A DNA stretch of 64,000 nt from Kordiimonas gwangyangensis DSM 19435 = JCM 12864 (GCF_000375545.1 NZ_AQXF01000004.1:423149-487148); one strand, 5' to 3'. Counted from the first letter of the stretch, positions 1 through 9,373 are shown. Numbers and translations are program-made. The notes: generated by a model not told the origin, from the letters alone.

Positions 1-1
1 T

Positions 2-196
2 TATGAGGCAGATGCCCTAAGGGCTTGGCAGGGGCTGAAATCCTTCCTGAATCATGAAGTAGCGGGGCTTTGGTACGACTGGCGGGCGCCGGATGGTAGT
101 TTTACTCATGAACCCGCGCGGGCCAGCAGCATGTATCACATTGTTGGTGCGATAGAGGCGATGGCGGCCTACCAGAGCCGGGGAGGTGATCGGTGA
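2..196 (+). CDS. AGE-family sugar epimerase/isomerase, C-terminal fragment
   Basis: The frame is open from the left edge and ends at TGA 194-196, so only the last 64 residues are seen. They include a GLWYDWRAPDGS stretch and ASSMYHIVGAIEAM, which is the ending typical of N-acylglucosamine 2-epimerase / mannose-6-phosphate isomerase-type (alpha/alpha)6-barrel proteins. The enzyme would interconvert sugar or sugar-phosphate isomers in the cytoplasm. Its stop overlaps the GTG start of the next gene by 4 bp (GTGA), so the two are translationally coupled and it probably feeds the same heptose or sugar-nucleotide pathway. The substrate cannot be told from this fragment. Confidence 0.75.
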   Translation, partial: YEADALRAWQGLKSFLNHEVAGLWYDWRAPDGSFTHEPARASSMYHIVGAIEAMAAYQSRGGDR

Positions 197-1461
197 GTTT
201 GGCGACGCGGACACGGCAGGCAGCAGTCCTGGTCGGCGGCAAAGGTACGAGGCTTGGCGCTTTGACCCGTGCGACGCCGAAACCCTTGATGGAAATTCGC
301 CCCGGGGTGGTTTTCCTGGATATTCTTTTGCAGGAGCTGATACGCCAAGGCTTTGACGATATTATTCTGCTTGCCGGTTACCTCGGCGAGCAGCTGTGTG
401 CGCGCTACGCGCAGAAATTTAGCGATCAGGCGCAAATCCGTGTCGTGATCGAAGACCAGCCGCTTGGCACAGCCGGTGCGGTGCGTAATGCGGCTTCCCT
501 TCTTGGCGAGCATTTCCTGCTCCTGAACGGGGACACGTTTTTCTCCTTCAACTATCGCGCACTGGAACGGCAACTGACACATTCCTCGGACGCAGATATT
601 GCTATGGCACTATGCCATGTCGACGACTGTCGCCGCTATGGCAGCGTTATGCTGGACGGTGAAACGGTATTGGGTTTCCGCGAGAAAGCAGACGTGGGCA
701 CCAGCGATACCGTGACTGACGGCTGGATCAACGCTGGGGCTTATTTCTGCAGCCGCCGGGTGCTCGATATGGTGGCTGAAGGTGAGAATGTCTCCCTTGA
801 GACCGCCTTAATGCCGGCGCTGGTGGCCAAGCGTCGTGTGCTCGCAACTGGTGGGCATGGCTATTTCATCGATATCGGCCTGCCCGAAACCCTTGAGCGC
901 TGCCAAAGGGAATATGATGCTATTGTCCGGCGCCCGGCGCTGTTTCTGGACCGTGACGGCACCATCAATATCGATAAGGGTTACACTCATAGGGCCGAAG
1001 ATTTCGTGACCATACCGGGTGCCATGGCACTTATCCGCTACTTCTGTGATGCAGGGTGGCATGTGTTTATTGTCACCAACCAAGCGGGTATTGCCAAAGG
1101 GCACTATCAGCTCACCGATATGGAAAATTTCCATGAACATTTGAAAGACTATAGCGTCTCTAATGCTGGCGCTTTCATTCAGGATGTGCGTCACTGCCCA
1201 TATCACGCAGATGCCGTGGTGCCTGAGCTCAAGGTTGCTGATCACCCTGACCGCAAACCAAACCCGGGAATGATTGAAAGTCTTATTGCCGATTGGCCGG
1301 TGGATTTGGCCCGCTCCTTGCTAATTGGTGATATGCCGTCAGATATTGCTGCCGGTGAAGCTGCGGGTGTCAGGTCGCTGATGTTTGAAGGGGAAGATTT
1401 GTGGGTGTTTGCCAAAGAGGCTGGAGTTGTGACGGGGGAACGGCCTGATGTTTCTGACTAG
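193..1461 (+). CDS. hddC-gmhB: Fused heptose-1-phosphate guanylyltransferase and heptose-bisphosphate phosphatase (HddC-GmhB)
   Basis: Two enzymes are joined in 422 aa. Residues about 8-240 are a sugar-1-phosphate nucleotidyltransferase: GGKGTR at 15-20, a KPL stretch soon after, and the catalytic NGD at 112-114. Residues about 245-415 are a HAD phosphatase of the GmhB class: LFLDRDGT with D253 and D255, VTNQAG, and a late IGDMPSD. In GDP-D-glycero-alpha-D-manno-heptose synthesis GmhB removes the 7-phosphate and HddC adds GMP, so the fusion holds the last two steps. The GmhB zinc loop looks incomplete: CPYH is present, but the usual CxC before KPKPGM reads as ADHPDRKPNPGM. The start is GTG, coupled to the upstream gene. 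The downstream hddA kinase overlaps by 14 bp and would make the bisphosphate substrate. The nucleotide used (GDP or another) is inferred from context. Confidence 0.85.
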   Translation: MSLATRTRQAAVLVGGKGTRLGALTRATPKPLMEIRPGVVFLDILLQELIRQGFDDIILLAGYLGEQLCARYAQKFSDQAQIRVVIEDQPLGTAGAVRNAASLLGEHFLLLNGDTFFSFNYRALERQLTHSSDADIAMALCHVDDCRRYGSVMLDGETVLGFREKADVGTSDTVTDGWINAGAYFCSRRVLDMVAEGENVSLETALMPALVAKRRVLATGGHGYFIDIGLPETLERCQREYDAIVRRPALFLDRDGTINIDKGYTHRAEDFVTIPGAMALIRYFCDAGWHVFIVTNQAGIAKGHYQLTDMENFHEHLKDYSVSNAGAFIQDVRHCPYHADAVVPELKVADHPDRKPNPGMIESLIADWPVDLARSLLIGDMPSDIAAGEAAGVRSLMFEGEDLWVFAKEAGVVTGERPDVSD

Positions 1462-2443
1462 AACACCCGTGCGGGTTAGCCTGTTCGGTGGCGGCACCGA
1501 CTACCCTGAATATTTTCAACGTCGGCCCGGCGCCGTTATCGGCATGACCATCAACCGCTATATCAATATTGCCGCCATTCGGCTGACCAATATCCAAGAG
1601 TATCGCTACCGTCTCAGCTATTCAAAGCTTGAGCTACCTAGTCGGGTGGAGGACATCAAACACCCAGTCGTGCGCGAGGTGTTGAAGTATTTTGGTTACG
1701 AGAAACCGCTTGATATCAGCGTGATGTCTGACTTGCCGGGCTCCGGTAGTGGCCTTGGTTCCTCGTCCGCATTTACCGTAGGCTTTCTCAAGCTTGTGCA
1801 TGCGCTGACAGATACACCTTCCACCAAGATCGATCTCGCGCGCACCGCAATCATGGTTGAGCGTGAGCTCCTAAAGGAAAATGTAGGGGTGCAGGACCAG
1901 TTGCACGCCTCCTTTGGCGGGATCAACCGGTTCGATTTTGGCGCGGACAGTATCCAGATCACCCCAATCCAGCTATCGGCAGACACTTTGATTGCTCTCA
2001 ACCAGTCGATGCTTCTGATCCACACCGGTATCGTTCGCCGAGCCACCGATGTGATTGAGGAGCAGATAGAACTTACCAAAACCGAGAAGCTAGACCGTGA
2101 CCTGCATCATCTTTTCGAGATGGTAGAGGCGGGTACGAACTGTCTTCAGTCAGGCACTTCCGTTTGCCTGCGTGAGGTCGGCAGCATGCTCAATGAAAGC
2201 TGGAAGATCAAACGTTCGCTCTCGGGCGCGATCTCAAACGCGCGGATTGATGAACTGTACGCTGTGTTGATGGAAGAAGGCGCGTACGGTGCCAAGCTCT
2301 GCGGCGCAGGTGGCGGCGGCTTCATGCTCGCGCTGGGTGATCCGTCTGCCCTCATCCGCATTCAGGAGCGGCTTAAAGGCAAGGCCGAAACCTTACCCAT
2401 CAGTCTTGATACCGAAGGCTCTCGGGTGCTGTTGCACGATTGA
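1448..2443 (+). CDS. hddA: D-glycero-D-manno-heptose 7-phosphate 1-kinase (GHMP kinase)
   Basis: This 331-aa protein starts MFLTRTPVRVSLFGGGTDYP, the N-terminus typical of HddA and related GHMP sugar kinases. The glycine/serine-rich ATP loop GSGSGLGSSSAF lies at about residues 97-108, and a C-terminal GHMP motif (GAKLCGAGGGGF) follows near residue 280. The enzyme phosphorylates C1 of heptose 7-phosphate in the cytoplasm. It overlaps the hddC-gmhB fusion by 14 bp, so three of the four GDP-heptose steps lie side by side. The isomerase GmhA is not in view and may lie upstream of the window. Fucose kinases (FkbP/FGGY-unrelated GHMP type) are the nearest alternative, but the neighbour favours HddA. 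Confidence 0.88.
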   Translation: MFLTRTPVRVSLFGGGTDYPEYFQRRPGAVIGMTINRYINIAAIRLTNIQEYRYRLSYSKLELPSRVEDIKHPVVREVLKYFGYEKPLDISVMSDLPGSGSGLGSSSAFTVGFLKLVHALTDTPSTKIDLARTAIMVERELLKENVGVQDQLHASFGGINRFDFGADSIQITPIQLSADTLIALNQSMLLIHTGIVRRATDVIEEQIELTKTEKLDRDLHHLFEMVEAGTNCLQSGTSVCLREVGSMLNESWKIKRSLSGAISNARIDELYAVLMEEGAYGAKLCGAGGGGFMLALGDPSALIRIQERLKGKAETLPISLDTEGSRVLLHD

Positions 2444-2458
2444 TCCGGAGCGAGGCTA

Positions 2459-5311
2459 TTACTTGCCCCTTAAGCTTTCGGTGAAGGTGTCAAAACGCTC
2501 CACAAACCCCTTCCGGCCCTGACAATTGACGAGCAGGGGTGCCAGTTTGGGATGTGAACGGAAAGCGGGCACATCAAATACGGTATGCTTGCCTGCCAGG
2601 ATATCGCGGTAAGCTTGCACCATCTCAGGCGCGCCGGGCCTGCCCATGAGGTCGCGGAGCGTATCATCGGGCGTGATCTGATGCCCTTCTATCCACGCAA
2701 GCAACAGCCTGTTCATCTGGAACACGGTACCGTCAAGCTCTACATAAGGCCCGACACACGGAGCTGTGTCGCCTTCGCGGCTCGCGGATATGGGCGGTAA
2801 CATTTTGGCCATCACGGCATCATAGTGCGCGGGGTTACAAAGCGTGTCGAAGTTCTGCGCGGAGGTTTCCGCCGCCTCTTCGCGCCGGTCGCGACTGGCG
2901 AGCAGGTCTTTGATATGCGTCGCCAATGCCTCACCTGTCTCGGCAATCCTTAAGCTCGTGTCCGTGGTTCCGATACCGCGCAATGCGGTGCTGGTCATGA
3001 CCACAGGGATGCCGTGCGCGAGGGCCTCAAAGGCTTTCACGGCTGCGCCTGCGCCATCCCAAATGGGCAAAATGGCAATACGAGCAGCAGCGTACAGAGG
3101 TTCAAGGTTTTCGACCGGGCCGATGTAATGAACATGCGGCAGATCGCCAAGGTCTTGCGCGAGGGCAGCAAAATCGATGGTGCCGGCCACAACAAGATTA
3201 ACTTTTTTAGCCATCAGGAACGGGATGTAACTTTCGCGTAGGAACCGGCGCAGCCCGTCCGCGTTTGGCTTGTGGTTTGAGCTGACAAACAGCAGGTCGA
3301 TCTTTGATGTCTCGAGCAGCAGTTCGCTCGGGCAGCGGTTGTCGAGCACATTATGCCAGCGCAGAGCAGGGTTCGCGGGCTCGGCCGCAGCGATCAGCTC
3401 GGCAGCGTTCCTTACGCCGACAAGATCAAGATAATCGCGGGTTACGCGGCTCGGGAAACAGCCCGTTTTGTGTACGGGGATGTCAGGCAAAGCGTCGCGC
3501 AGGGTTTTGGCCTCACTTTCGCTCAGGGAGATGAGCGCGTCGCAGCGTGCCAGCTCCTCACATTCCATTTGCCAGTCGCGTGAACCAAGCTGGCGGTTGC
3601 CATATATGGCGCGTTGCTGGCTCTGGATATCGTGTGTCTCGCAGATGACCGGGATGCCATCAAGGCCAAGCGCGTCAATCACCGGCCGTCGCGTAATGTA
3701 GTTCAACAGGATTTTATCGGGGCGGTGGTTTCTCAGGTATTTGAGCGTTTCGCTTGAATAATCAAACCGCTCGGACTGGCGCAGGTCAAATTTGATGGAG
3801 AATTTGACGCCCTGCCACACTTCGCCAAGGCGCGCGTCGGGCGTGTCAGACAGTGCGCTGCTCTGGAAGGCGTACATAACTTTCTCGACACCATAGGGCG
3901 CGAGCGATTTGTTGAGCGCGTGAATGGTGGCCTGCTTTTCCTTGTAGCCCGCAAGCTGGGGTACAAGGAACAGTACCGATATCCGGTATCCTTGCCGTGC
4001 GAGGTAGGACAGTTGCGCGTTGACAATACGCCGCGCCCCGTTCGGAAAAGCAGCAGCTCCGCCTTCAGCAATAACCAGTACATGGTTGTTGGCACTGTGC
4101 TCTCGTGACGTGGGCGCGGCAGGTTCACGCGTGAGCAGCTCTTGCAGGAAATAAGAAGCCGTGGCCTTCGCCTGTACCGCCGCCTTGATGGCTTCAGCGC
4201 CGGCTTTCAGGCGCGGGTAGTCGAGCACCGCCTTTTTGATCGCCTCAGACAGTTGATCCATGTCCTCAACGATGATCGCATGGTCCGGTGTAACCTGGCC
4301 TGCCATCCATGTACCTGCAGTGACAATGACCGGCTTGCCTGCCGCCATGGCCTCAATCAGGATGCCTGAGCTGCGGCGCACATAATTGCGCTGGGCATAG
4401 GAAATCAGCACCACGTCGGCGCGTGCAATATGGTCATAGTAGGCATCTGAATCGAGTTTTTCGAACAGAAGGGATACTTTGTCTGACGGCATGGCCTTCA
4501 GGGCCTGGCGCGCCGCGTCAATGCCTTCCTCGCCGTTGCCGAAATTGAAGTTTGACTGCAAGGTGAAGCGCACCCTGCCGTCAAGCGCGGGGTCGGAGAG
4601 GCATTTGCCCACTGCGTCTGGCAGGAACTGGTAATTTTTCTCCCGCCGCGCGTCACCTACATACGCCACATTGAGGGGACGACTGGTGTCGCCCGCTGTC
4701 GGTTCATTTTTATCCAGCTGTTCAAGCAGGCAGGACAGGTTGAACGGAATGGGCGCTGTATGGAACGGCAGTCCAGTCAGTGCATGGAAGCGGGCGGACA
4801 ATTCTTCGGTGTCGCTATGGAAAATGACACGTTTTTTCAGCCAGTGGCTTGCGCGGATATGCTCAAAAAACGGGCGGAAAACCGAAAAGTCGCGTGCCAG
4901 ACTTTCAGGGTCGTAGCGCAGGAGAACATGGAAAATGATCCCCTCGGACGCCGGTGCAAGCTCGCAGACATATTTGAGGAATGTCTTGAGCTCCTCGTCA
5001 CCGATGGTGTGGATGAACACACGGTCACCTGCCTTGGCCCCCGTTTCATAAAGGGTGTTGCACAGGTCGAAGGAAAACATGCCGGAGCGCCAGAACTGCG
5101 GAGGCTGCCACTGGGCCTGAAGCCAGGTGAAGTGGAACGACGGCACAACCTCAACGCCGGGAATATCGAAACCGTCCTTGAATCGGATGTTGGACAGGAT
5201 GGTCACGTCGTGCCCTGCCTCCGTAGCGGCCTCGGCAATTTCCTTGGTGTAGTTATAGTAGTGGCCGCCCACATCCAGGGCGTTTTGCTCGACGATGTAA
5301 AATCTACTCAT
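2459..5311 (-). CDS. Tandem two-domain glycosyltransferase (GT4-like, 950 aa)
   Basis: The protein opens with a GT-B N-terminal signature (EQNALDVGGHYYNYTKEIAE). A nucleotide-sugar-binding half around residues 210-385 includes a run SSGILIEAMAAGKPVIVT. A second full GT-B unit follows from about residue 405 (VLVIAEGGAAAFPNGARRIV) to about 815, ending with VKAFEALAHGIPVVMT. About 110 further residues at the C-terminus match nothing I recognise. Two catalytic units in one chain suggest successive or alternating sugar transfers onto a growing surface glycan at the cytoplasmic face. The ATG overlaps the stop of the upstream GT gene by 4 bp (ATGA). It is convergent with hddA, with 15 bp between the stops. 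Donor, acceptor and linkage are not predictable. Confidence 0.82.
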   Translation of the reverse strand: MSRFYIVEQNALDVGGHYYNYTKEIAEAATEAGHDVTILSNIRFKDGFDIPGVEVVPSFHFTWLQAQWQPPQFWRSGMFSFDLCNTLYETGAKAGDRVFIHTIGDEELKTFLKYVCELAPASEGIIFHVLLRYDPESLARDFSVFRPFFEHIRASHWLKKRVIFHSDTEELSARFHALTGLPFHTAPIPFNLSCLLEQLDKNEPTAGDTSRPLNVAYVGDARREKNYQFLPDAVGKCLSDPALDGRVRFTLQSNFNFGNGEEGIDAARQALKAMPSDKVSLLFEKLDSDAYYDHIARADVVLISYAQRNYVRRSSGILIEAMAAGKPVIVTAGTWMAGQVTPDHAIIVEDMDQLSEAIKKAVLDYPRLKAGAEAIKAAVQAKATASYFLQELLTREPAAPTSREHSANNHVLVIAEGGAAAFPNGARRIVNAQLSYLARQGYRISVLFLVPQLAGYKEKQATIHALNKSLAPYGVEKVMYAFQSSALSDTPDARLGEVWQGVKFSIKFDLRQSERFDYSSETLKYLRNHRPDKILLNYITRRPVIDALGLDGIPVICETHDIQSQQRAIYGNRQLGSRDWQMECEELARCDALISLSESEAKTLRDALPDIPVHKTGCFPSRVTRDYLDLVGVRNAAELIAAAEPANPALRWHNVLDNRCPSELLLETSKIDLLFVSSNHKPNADGLRRFLRESYIPFLMAKKVNLVVAGTIDFAALAQDLGDLPHVHYIGPVENLEPLYAAARIAILPIWDGAGAAVKAFEALAHGIPVVMTSTALRGIGTTDTSLRIAETGEALATHIKDLLASRDRREEAAETSAQNFDTLCNPAHYDAVMAKMLPPISASREGDTAPCVGPYVELDGTVFQMNRLLLAWIEGHQITPDDTLRDLMGRPGAPEMVQAYRDILAGKHTVFDVPAFRSHPKLAPLLVNCQGRKGFVERFDTFTESLRGK

Positions 5312-6456
5312 GCTGTCTGGCGCCTTTTGTTTCTAATCTGCGTGAAGACAGTGTCTATCTTGCTGGCAATTTCCTGCCTGATCAGGCGGTAAACCTCTTC
5401 CGACAGCGCGGTAAGGGGCTGCAATTTTTCGCGATTGTCGGCGAGGGCTACAAGCCCGTCAAGCACGGCGCGCTGACTGTCGCACTGATGCAGTGCGCCA
5501 TTCACGGGTAGGCCATCGGCGGCGTCGCGGGTCATGATCACCGGTGTCGAGAATGACATGGCTTCAATCGCCTTGATCTTGATGCCGGTGCTGAATTCGA
5601 ACGGGATGAAAACAACATCGACCTGATTGTAGAAATCAGCCAACTCACCGACGCGGCCAAGCAGCTTCACATTGGTTAGTTCAGATGACCAGCGGTCGCA
5701 TATTTTGCCGGCAATAATGAATTCCCAGTCGCTGCGTGCCGCGACTTCATCGCCAAAACGGTTGAAAAACCGGTCGATATTCGTGCAGTTGACAGCGTTT
5801 TCGCTGCCGATGAAGCCAATACGCAATTTGCCGTCAGTGGCGGCTATTAAATCCCGCTTTGTCGGTACACCTGCATGGCCGATGGTCACCACTTCTGTGC
5901 TGGTTAATTTGCGAAAGTCCTCCGCCTCGTTTTCCTTTACCGCGACAACGAGGTCTGCACGGTCAAACGCCTTCCCTTCGCCTTCCGGCGTGGTGTAAAA
6001 ATAGTCGGGCTTAAGTGACTGCGCAGTAAGCATTTTATGCCGATCAGAAAATTTGTCATGGGTATAGAGGATCTTGAAGGTGCTCTCAGGCACAATTTCC
6101 AGAACCTTGGATAGAAAGACATAGTGACAGACGACAGCGTCCATGCGCACACCCTTGCACCACCAACGCACAGCCGTTTCAATGTCGTCATACCAGATGC
6201 AGTCAATGTCCATACCATCAGGGTTGGGGGTGAACCCCAGCTTTTCCTTCGGTGGGATGACATGAAAAATATCCCAGCAATCTGACATCGCCATATGCTC
6301 GCGCGGACTGAAGCCGCCATACCATTCAGTCGGCACATAAAGGAAATGGATGCGCGCGCCGCGGTCCGCAAACTCTTTGGTGAATGCGTAAACCCCTTTT
6401 CTGTTCCCTTGATCCTGAGGATGCGAAGGTGTCGGGGTTAGCACAAGGATTTCCAA
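5308..6456 (-). CDS. GT4-family glycosyltransferase
   Basis: A GT-B glycosyltransferase of 382 aa. The N-terminus reads LVLTPTPSHPQDQGNRKGVY and the C-terminal donor-binding half contains FSTGIKIKAIEAMSFSTPV, the E-x7-E type region of GT4. No signal peptide is present, so it acts on a lipid-linked or nucleotide-linked glycan in the cytoplasm. I chose TTG at 6456 because GGAG lies 6 nt upstream (6466-6463) and the paralogue at 14410 begins at the equivalent residue; a TTG at 6468 is the longer alternative. It overlaps the tandem glycosyltransferase by 4 bp and shares an intergenic region (6469-6683) with the divergent sulfotransferase operon. It is clearly related to the gene at 14410-15888. 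Confidence 0.85.
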   Translation of the reverse strand: MEILVLTPTPSHPQDQGNRKGVYAFTKEFADRGARIHFLYVPTEWYGGFSPREHMAMSDCWDIFHVIPPKEKLGFTPNPDGMDIDCIWYDDIETAVRWWCKGVRMDAVVCHYVFLSKVLEIVPESTFKILYTHDKFSDRHKMLTAQSLKPDYFYTTPEGEGKAFDRADLVVAVKENEAEDFRKLTSTEVVTIGHAGVPTKRDLIAATDGKLRIGFIGSENAVNCTNIDRFFNRFGDEVAARSDWEFIIAGKICDRWSSELTNVKLLGRVGELADFYNQVDVVFIPFEFSTGIKIKAIEAMSFSTPVIMTRDAADGLPVNGALHQCDSQRAVLDGLVALADNREKLQPLTALSEEVYRLIRQEIASKIDTVFTQIRNKRRQTA

Positions 6457-6683
6457 GTCAGTCTCCAATGAAAAAGGATGCCCGGCGGGTAATTGCCAAG
6501 ATAGTATAGATGTTTAACTATTGCAGCAAGCAACGCGCGGCGACAGGGGAACCGACGTTGGCTCCGCCTCGCTGGCGCACTATTTGCTTCAATGTCACAT
6601 CGGCAATATGTGGCTTTGCGGTTGTCATCCTTGCCGCTAGAGTAAAAAAGCGTTCACGCGCGAACAGAAGGGTTTCTTGGACG

Positions 6684-7766
6684 TTGACATCTCTCATCTG
6701 CATCAGTCACGGCAAATCAGGCACCACGTTCCTCGATACCGTTTTCCGGTACCGCACCAATGTGGCCGTGTCGAAAGGCGAGAAGGAAATCAAATATTTC
6801 AACCAGCCGGATGTCTCGCTCGCGGGATATGCAGAGAAATTTGGCCTGGCTGAAGCGGATTTCTACAAGGAAGGCTTTCTGTCGTTTGAAGCCAGCCCGC
6901 CTTATGTCACCAACCAGGGCAAGGAACATATTCGCCGCGTTTTGAACCGGATAAAGGACACAGTGCCAGATCCACGTATCCTGATTGCTGTCAGGAACCC
7001 GGCGGAGCGCGCTGTGTCGCACTATGCGCACACGCTTTATGAGGTAAGCCAGCGGGGCTACCCGCCGCGCTATCATGGCCTTGATATCAATCATGCGGGA
7101 TATCCGCAGAATGCTGAACTGAAGCGCCAGATTGTCGAAAATCCGTTTTCCTTGAATTTCGAAGAGGCGCTACAAGACCAGCGCTTGTGCTACAGTAGCT
7201 ATGCGGACGCCTATGAGTTGGCGCTTGAGACATTTGGCGACGAGCGCATCAGTTTTTTTGCGATGGAGCGGGACTGTGCCGACTTCACGGTTTTCCTCGA
7301 TCAGCTGCAGCGCGAGCTCGCGATAGAATTCGATTATGACAGCAGCGTGCTGCCAGTGGCGCTGCCCGGCCGCGGGGTGCCATACTACCTTTATGGTGGC
7401 CTTGAGGGCCTCGCCTTTGAGCTGGACGGTGTGCAGGGCCGCCTATTGCCGCGCCAGCTTTTGATTGTGCGCAGCGACCCTGCGCTGCTGCTTGATGACG
7501 TCTCTGCGGAGGAATATGAACGCCTCGAAGCTGCCCGCGCAAGCTGGACAACATCGCTAAGCCATGATCAGGTAGCCAGTGCATATGACACCTTCCTCAG
7601 GGACGACTTTGAACGCTTTCTGGACCTTTATCGTGCTCATCACCGAGAACAGTCGCTGCTGGAGCTATATGGGAATATGGCGTTCAGGGAAAAGCGCATT
7701 AAACCTGCCCGGTTTGAGGGCGAGCTTGTGAACACATACCGGGAGAGGGGTGTCGTCGGTGCCTAG
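6684..7766 (+). CDS. Sulfotransferase family protein
   Basis: This predicted PAPS-dependent sulfotransferase would add sulfate to a glycan. The 5'-phosphosulfate loop appears as HGKSGTTFL near the N-terminus and the 3'-phosphate motif as AVRNPAERAVSHYAH about 100 residues later. The length of about 360 aa suits the family. The start is uncertain: the frame is open back to ATG 6510, but the first 58 residues there look non-coding and lack family similarity. TTG at 6684 starts the protein just before the first beta-strand, with GAAGGG 11 nt upstream. It is first in an operon with two methyltransferases, overlapping the next gene by 8 bp. Together they look like a tailoring unit of the polysaccharide locus. 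Confidence 0.78.
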   Translation: MTSLICISHGKSGTTFLDTVFRYRTNVAVSKGEKEIKYFNQPDVSLAGYAEKFGLAEADFYKEGFLSFEASPPYVTNQGKEHIRRVLNRIKDTVPDPRILIAVRNPAERAVSHYAHTLYEVSQRGYPPRYHGLDINHAGYPQNAELKRQIVENPFSLNFEEALQDQRLCYSSYADAYELALETFGDERISFFAMERDCADFTVFLDQLQRELAIEFDYDSSVLPVALPGRGVPYYLYGGLEGLAFELDGVQGRLLPRQLLIVRSDPALLLDDVSAEEYERLEAARASWTTSLSHDQVASAYDTFLRDDFERFLDLYRAHHREQSLLELYGNMAFREKRIKPARFEGELVNTYRERGVVGA

Positions 7767-8610
7767 TGACGTGCAGGAAAAGTGGCTGATGCCTGTGGAT
7801 GAAGAATCCTTTGTTGCGGTACGGCAGGCGTTTTCCAAACGCTGCCCCGAAAAAGTGCCGGGGGCACTTGGACCGAAAGAGCGGGTTTACCTCTACTATG
7901 CAGCAAAAGAACTGTTTGAAGGTCGTGGCGCGATGGTGGAGCTGGGGGCTTTTCTTGGCGCGTCCAGCCAGGCACTGATGGGTGGCCTGACCGATAACCC
8001 GTGCGCCGCAGCTTCAAGCAGCAAACTCCACACCTTTGATATTTTCTATTATGACGACAGCTGGGGACAGCAGGAGATCACCAAGCTCTATAATATCGTC
8101 AGCGGGCAGCCGTTCCTCGATAAATATCGCGAAAACCTGGCGCCTTTCATCGACCGTATCGTCATTCACCAGACCGATATCCTGAAGGTAAGCGGCTTCG
8201 ATGAAGGGATAGAGTTGCTGTTTGTCGATGTCGCGAAAACAGAAGAAATACTGGTGCATATCTCCGATGTTTTTCTGCCACAGCTTCAGGTGGGTGGCTA
8301 TTGCCTCAATCAGGATTTCTTCATGACGGGGCTATCCTACATCAAATCCTTCACCGAATTTTTCGCCGACTATTTCGAGTTTTTTGATCCCGGCTGCGAT
8401 GCCACACTGGTGATGCGGCTGGTCAAGAAGTGGGATGTCTCGCCTGACAGAATGCGGGACTATATCGCGTTGTCCCTGGAAGATAAAATGTCCCTTCACA
8501 AGCGCCTGAATACACGCTTTGGCGGGGACCGACAGCAAGTGCTGGGCGAAAGCCTCAAGAATATGTCGGCACCGTTTGTAACAGAGAAGATGATCAACCA
8601 TGGTCGCTGA
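7759..8610 (+). CDS. Class I SAM-dependent methyltransferase-like protein
   Basis: A protein of about 283 aa with a Rossmann-type SAM-binding start (AMVELGAFLGASSQALMGGL, near residues 55-75) and an acidic second strand (LLFVDVAKTEEILVHI). It resembles the Methyltransf_24 / macrocin-O-methyltransferase group, which O-methylates sugars. GTG 7759 is preferred because GGGAGAGGGG at 7741-7750 lies 8 nt upstream; GTG 7750 would overlap that ribosome binding site. It overlaps the sulfotransferase stop by 8 bp and the next gene by 11 bp. The substrate is not known; sugar O-methylation is inferred from the neighbours. Confidence 0.7.
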   Translation: MPSDVQEKWLMPVDEESFVAVRQAFSKRCPEKVPGALGPKERVYLYYAAKELFEGRGAMVELGAFLGASSQALMGGLTDNPCAAASSSKLHTFDIFYYDDSWGQQEITKLYNIVSGQPFLDKYRENLAPFIDRIVIHQTDILKVSGFDEGIELLFVDVAKTEEILVHISDVFLPQLQVGGYCLNQDFFMTGLSYIKSFTEFFADYFEFFDPGCDATLVMRLVKKWDVSPDRMRDYIALSLEDKMSLHKRLNTRFGGDRQQVLGESLKNMSAPFVTEKMINHGR

Positions 8611-9373
8611 ATGCCTGAGGGCCCTTTATATTGCCCGCAATCGTGACATGGGTGCGATAGGTCGCGCCTTTGAAGATGCGATTGAAGTGGCCTATCGCGC
8701 CGTCCTAAAGCCCGGCGACCACGCGGTTGACCTTGGCTCACATTGGGGCCGGCACACATGGCCGATGGTGGAATGTGTTGGGCCAGAAGGGCGTGTGCAC
8801 GCGTTTGAAGCCATCAACCGGCTTTATGTGCGAACCATTCTGGAAGGTCGCCGACGGGGTGCGGAGAATGTTGATTTCTACAATATTGCTGTTGCCCATG
8901 AGGAGAGACGAATTACGTTTTCCGAGTTTCGAGAGAATGAAGCCTACAGTGGCATTGTCGCCCGGCAGGATCTGGCGGATGATGTCGCCGCCAAGCGTCA
9001 GGATATCGAGCTGCTTGCATGCCGGTTGGATGATATTCTAGCGAATGATTTGCCGGTGCGTTTTGTCAAAGCGGATATCGAAGGCGGCGAATTTGATGCT
9101 TTCCGCGGCGCTTCTCGCCTGATTGCTACCCAGCGCCCCATTATTGCGTTCGAGAGCGGGCGTGAAAAATCGGCGCAACTTTACGGCTATTCCGCAGACG
9201 ACTTCTTCGGCTTCTTCGAAGCGCTTGGCTACAGGATTTTTGATATCGGCGGCGAGTTGATGGACAGGGAATATTGGTCCAAGCCGAACCTAACGTGGAG
9301 CTATTATGCTGTGCCAGAGGAAGACGAGGCTTTCCCCGCACAGCTTCCGGACTTTGTGGCGGCAATTACCTGA
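8600..9373 (+). CDS. FkbM-family methyltransferase
   Basis: A 257-aa protein with the FkbM pattern: HAVDLGSHWGRHTWPM (SAM motif I, about residues 42-57), GRVHAFEAINRLY (motif II), and the later VKADIEGGEFDAFRGA that is the hallmark of the family. FkbM enzymes put methyl groups on sugar or polyketide hydroxyls and are frequent in O-antigen and capsule loci. The ATG start overlaps the upstream methyltransferase by 11 bp. Its stop abuts the convergent WcbI gene with no gap. It is one of two FkbM proteins in this locus (the other at 18038), so two different positions are probably methylated. Confidence 0.85.
   Translation: MVAECLRALYIARNRDMGAIGRAFEDAIEVAYRAVLKPGDHAVDLGSHWGRHTWPMVECVGPEGRVHAFEAINRLYVRTILEGRRRGAENVDFYNIAVAHEERRITFSEFRENEAYSGIVARQDLADDVAAKRQDIELLACRLDDILANDLPVRFVKADIEGGEFDAFRGASRLIATQRPIIAFESGREKSAQLYGYSADDFFGFFEALGYRIFDIGGELMDREYWSKPNLTWSYYAVPEEDEAFPAQLPDFVAAIT

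Noticed and set aside
6510-6683. In-frame extension of the sulfotransferase to ATG 6510
   Set aside because: The 58 added residues lack family similarity, show rare-codon-like composition, and lie in the divergent promoter region.
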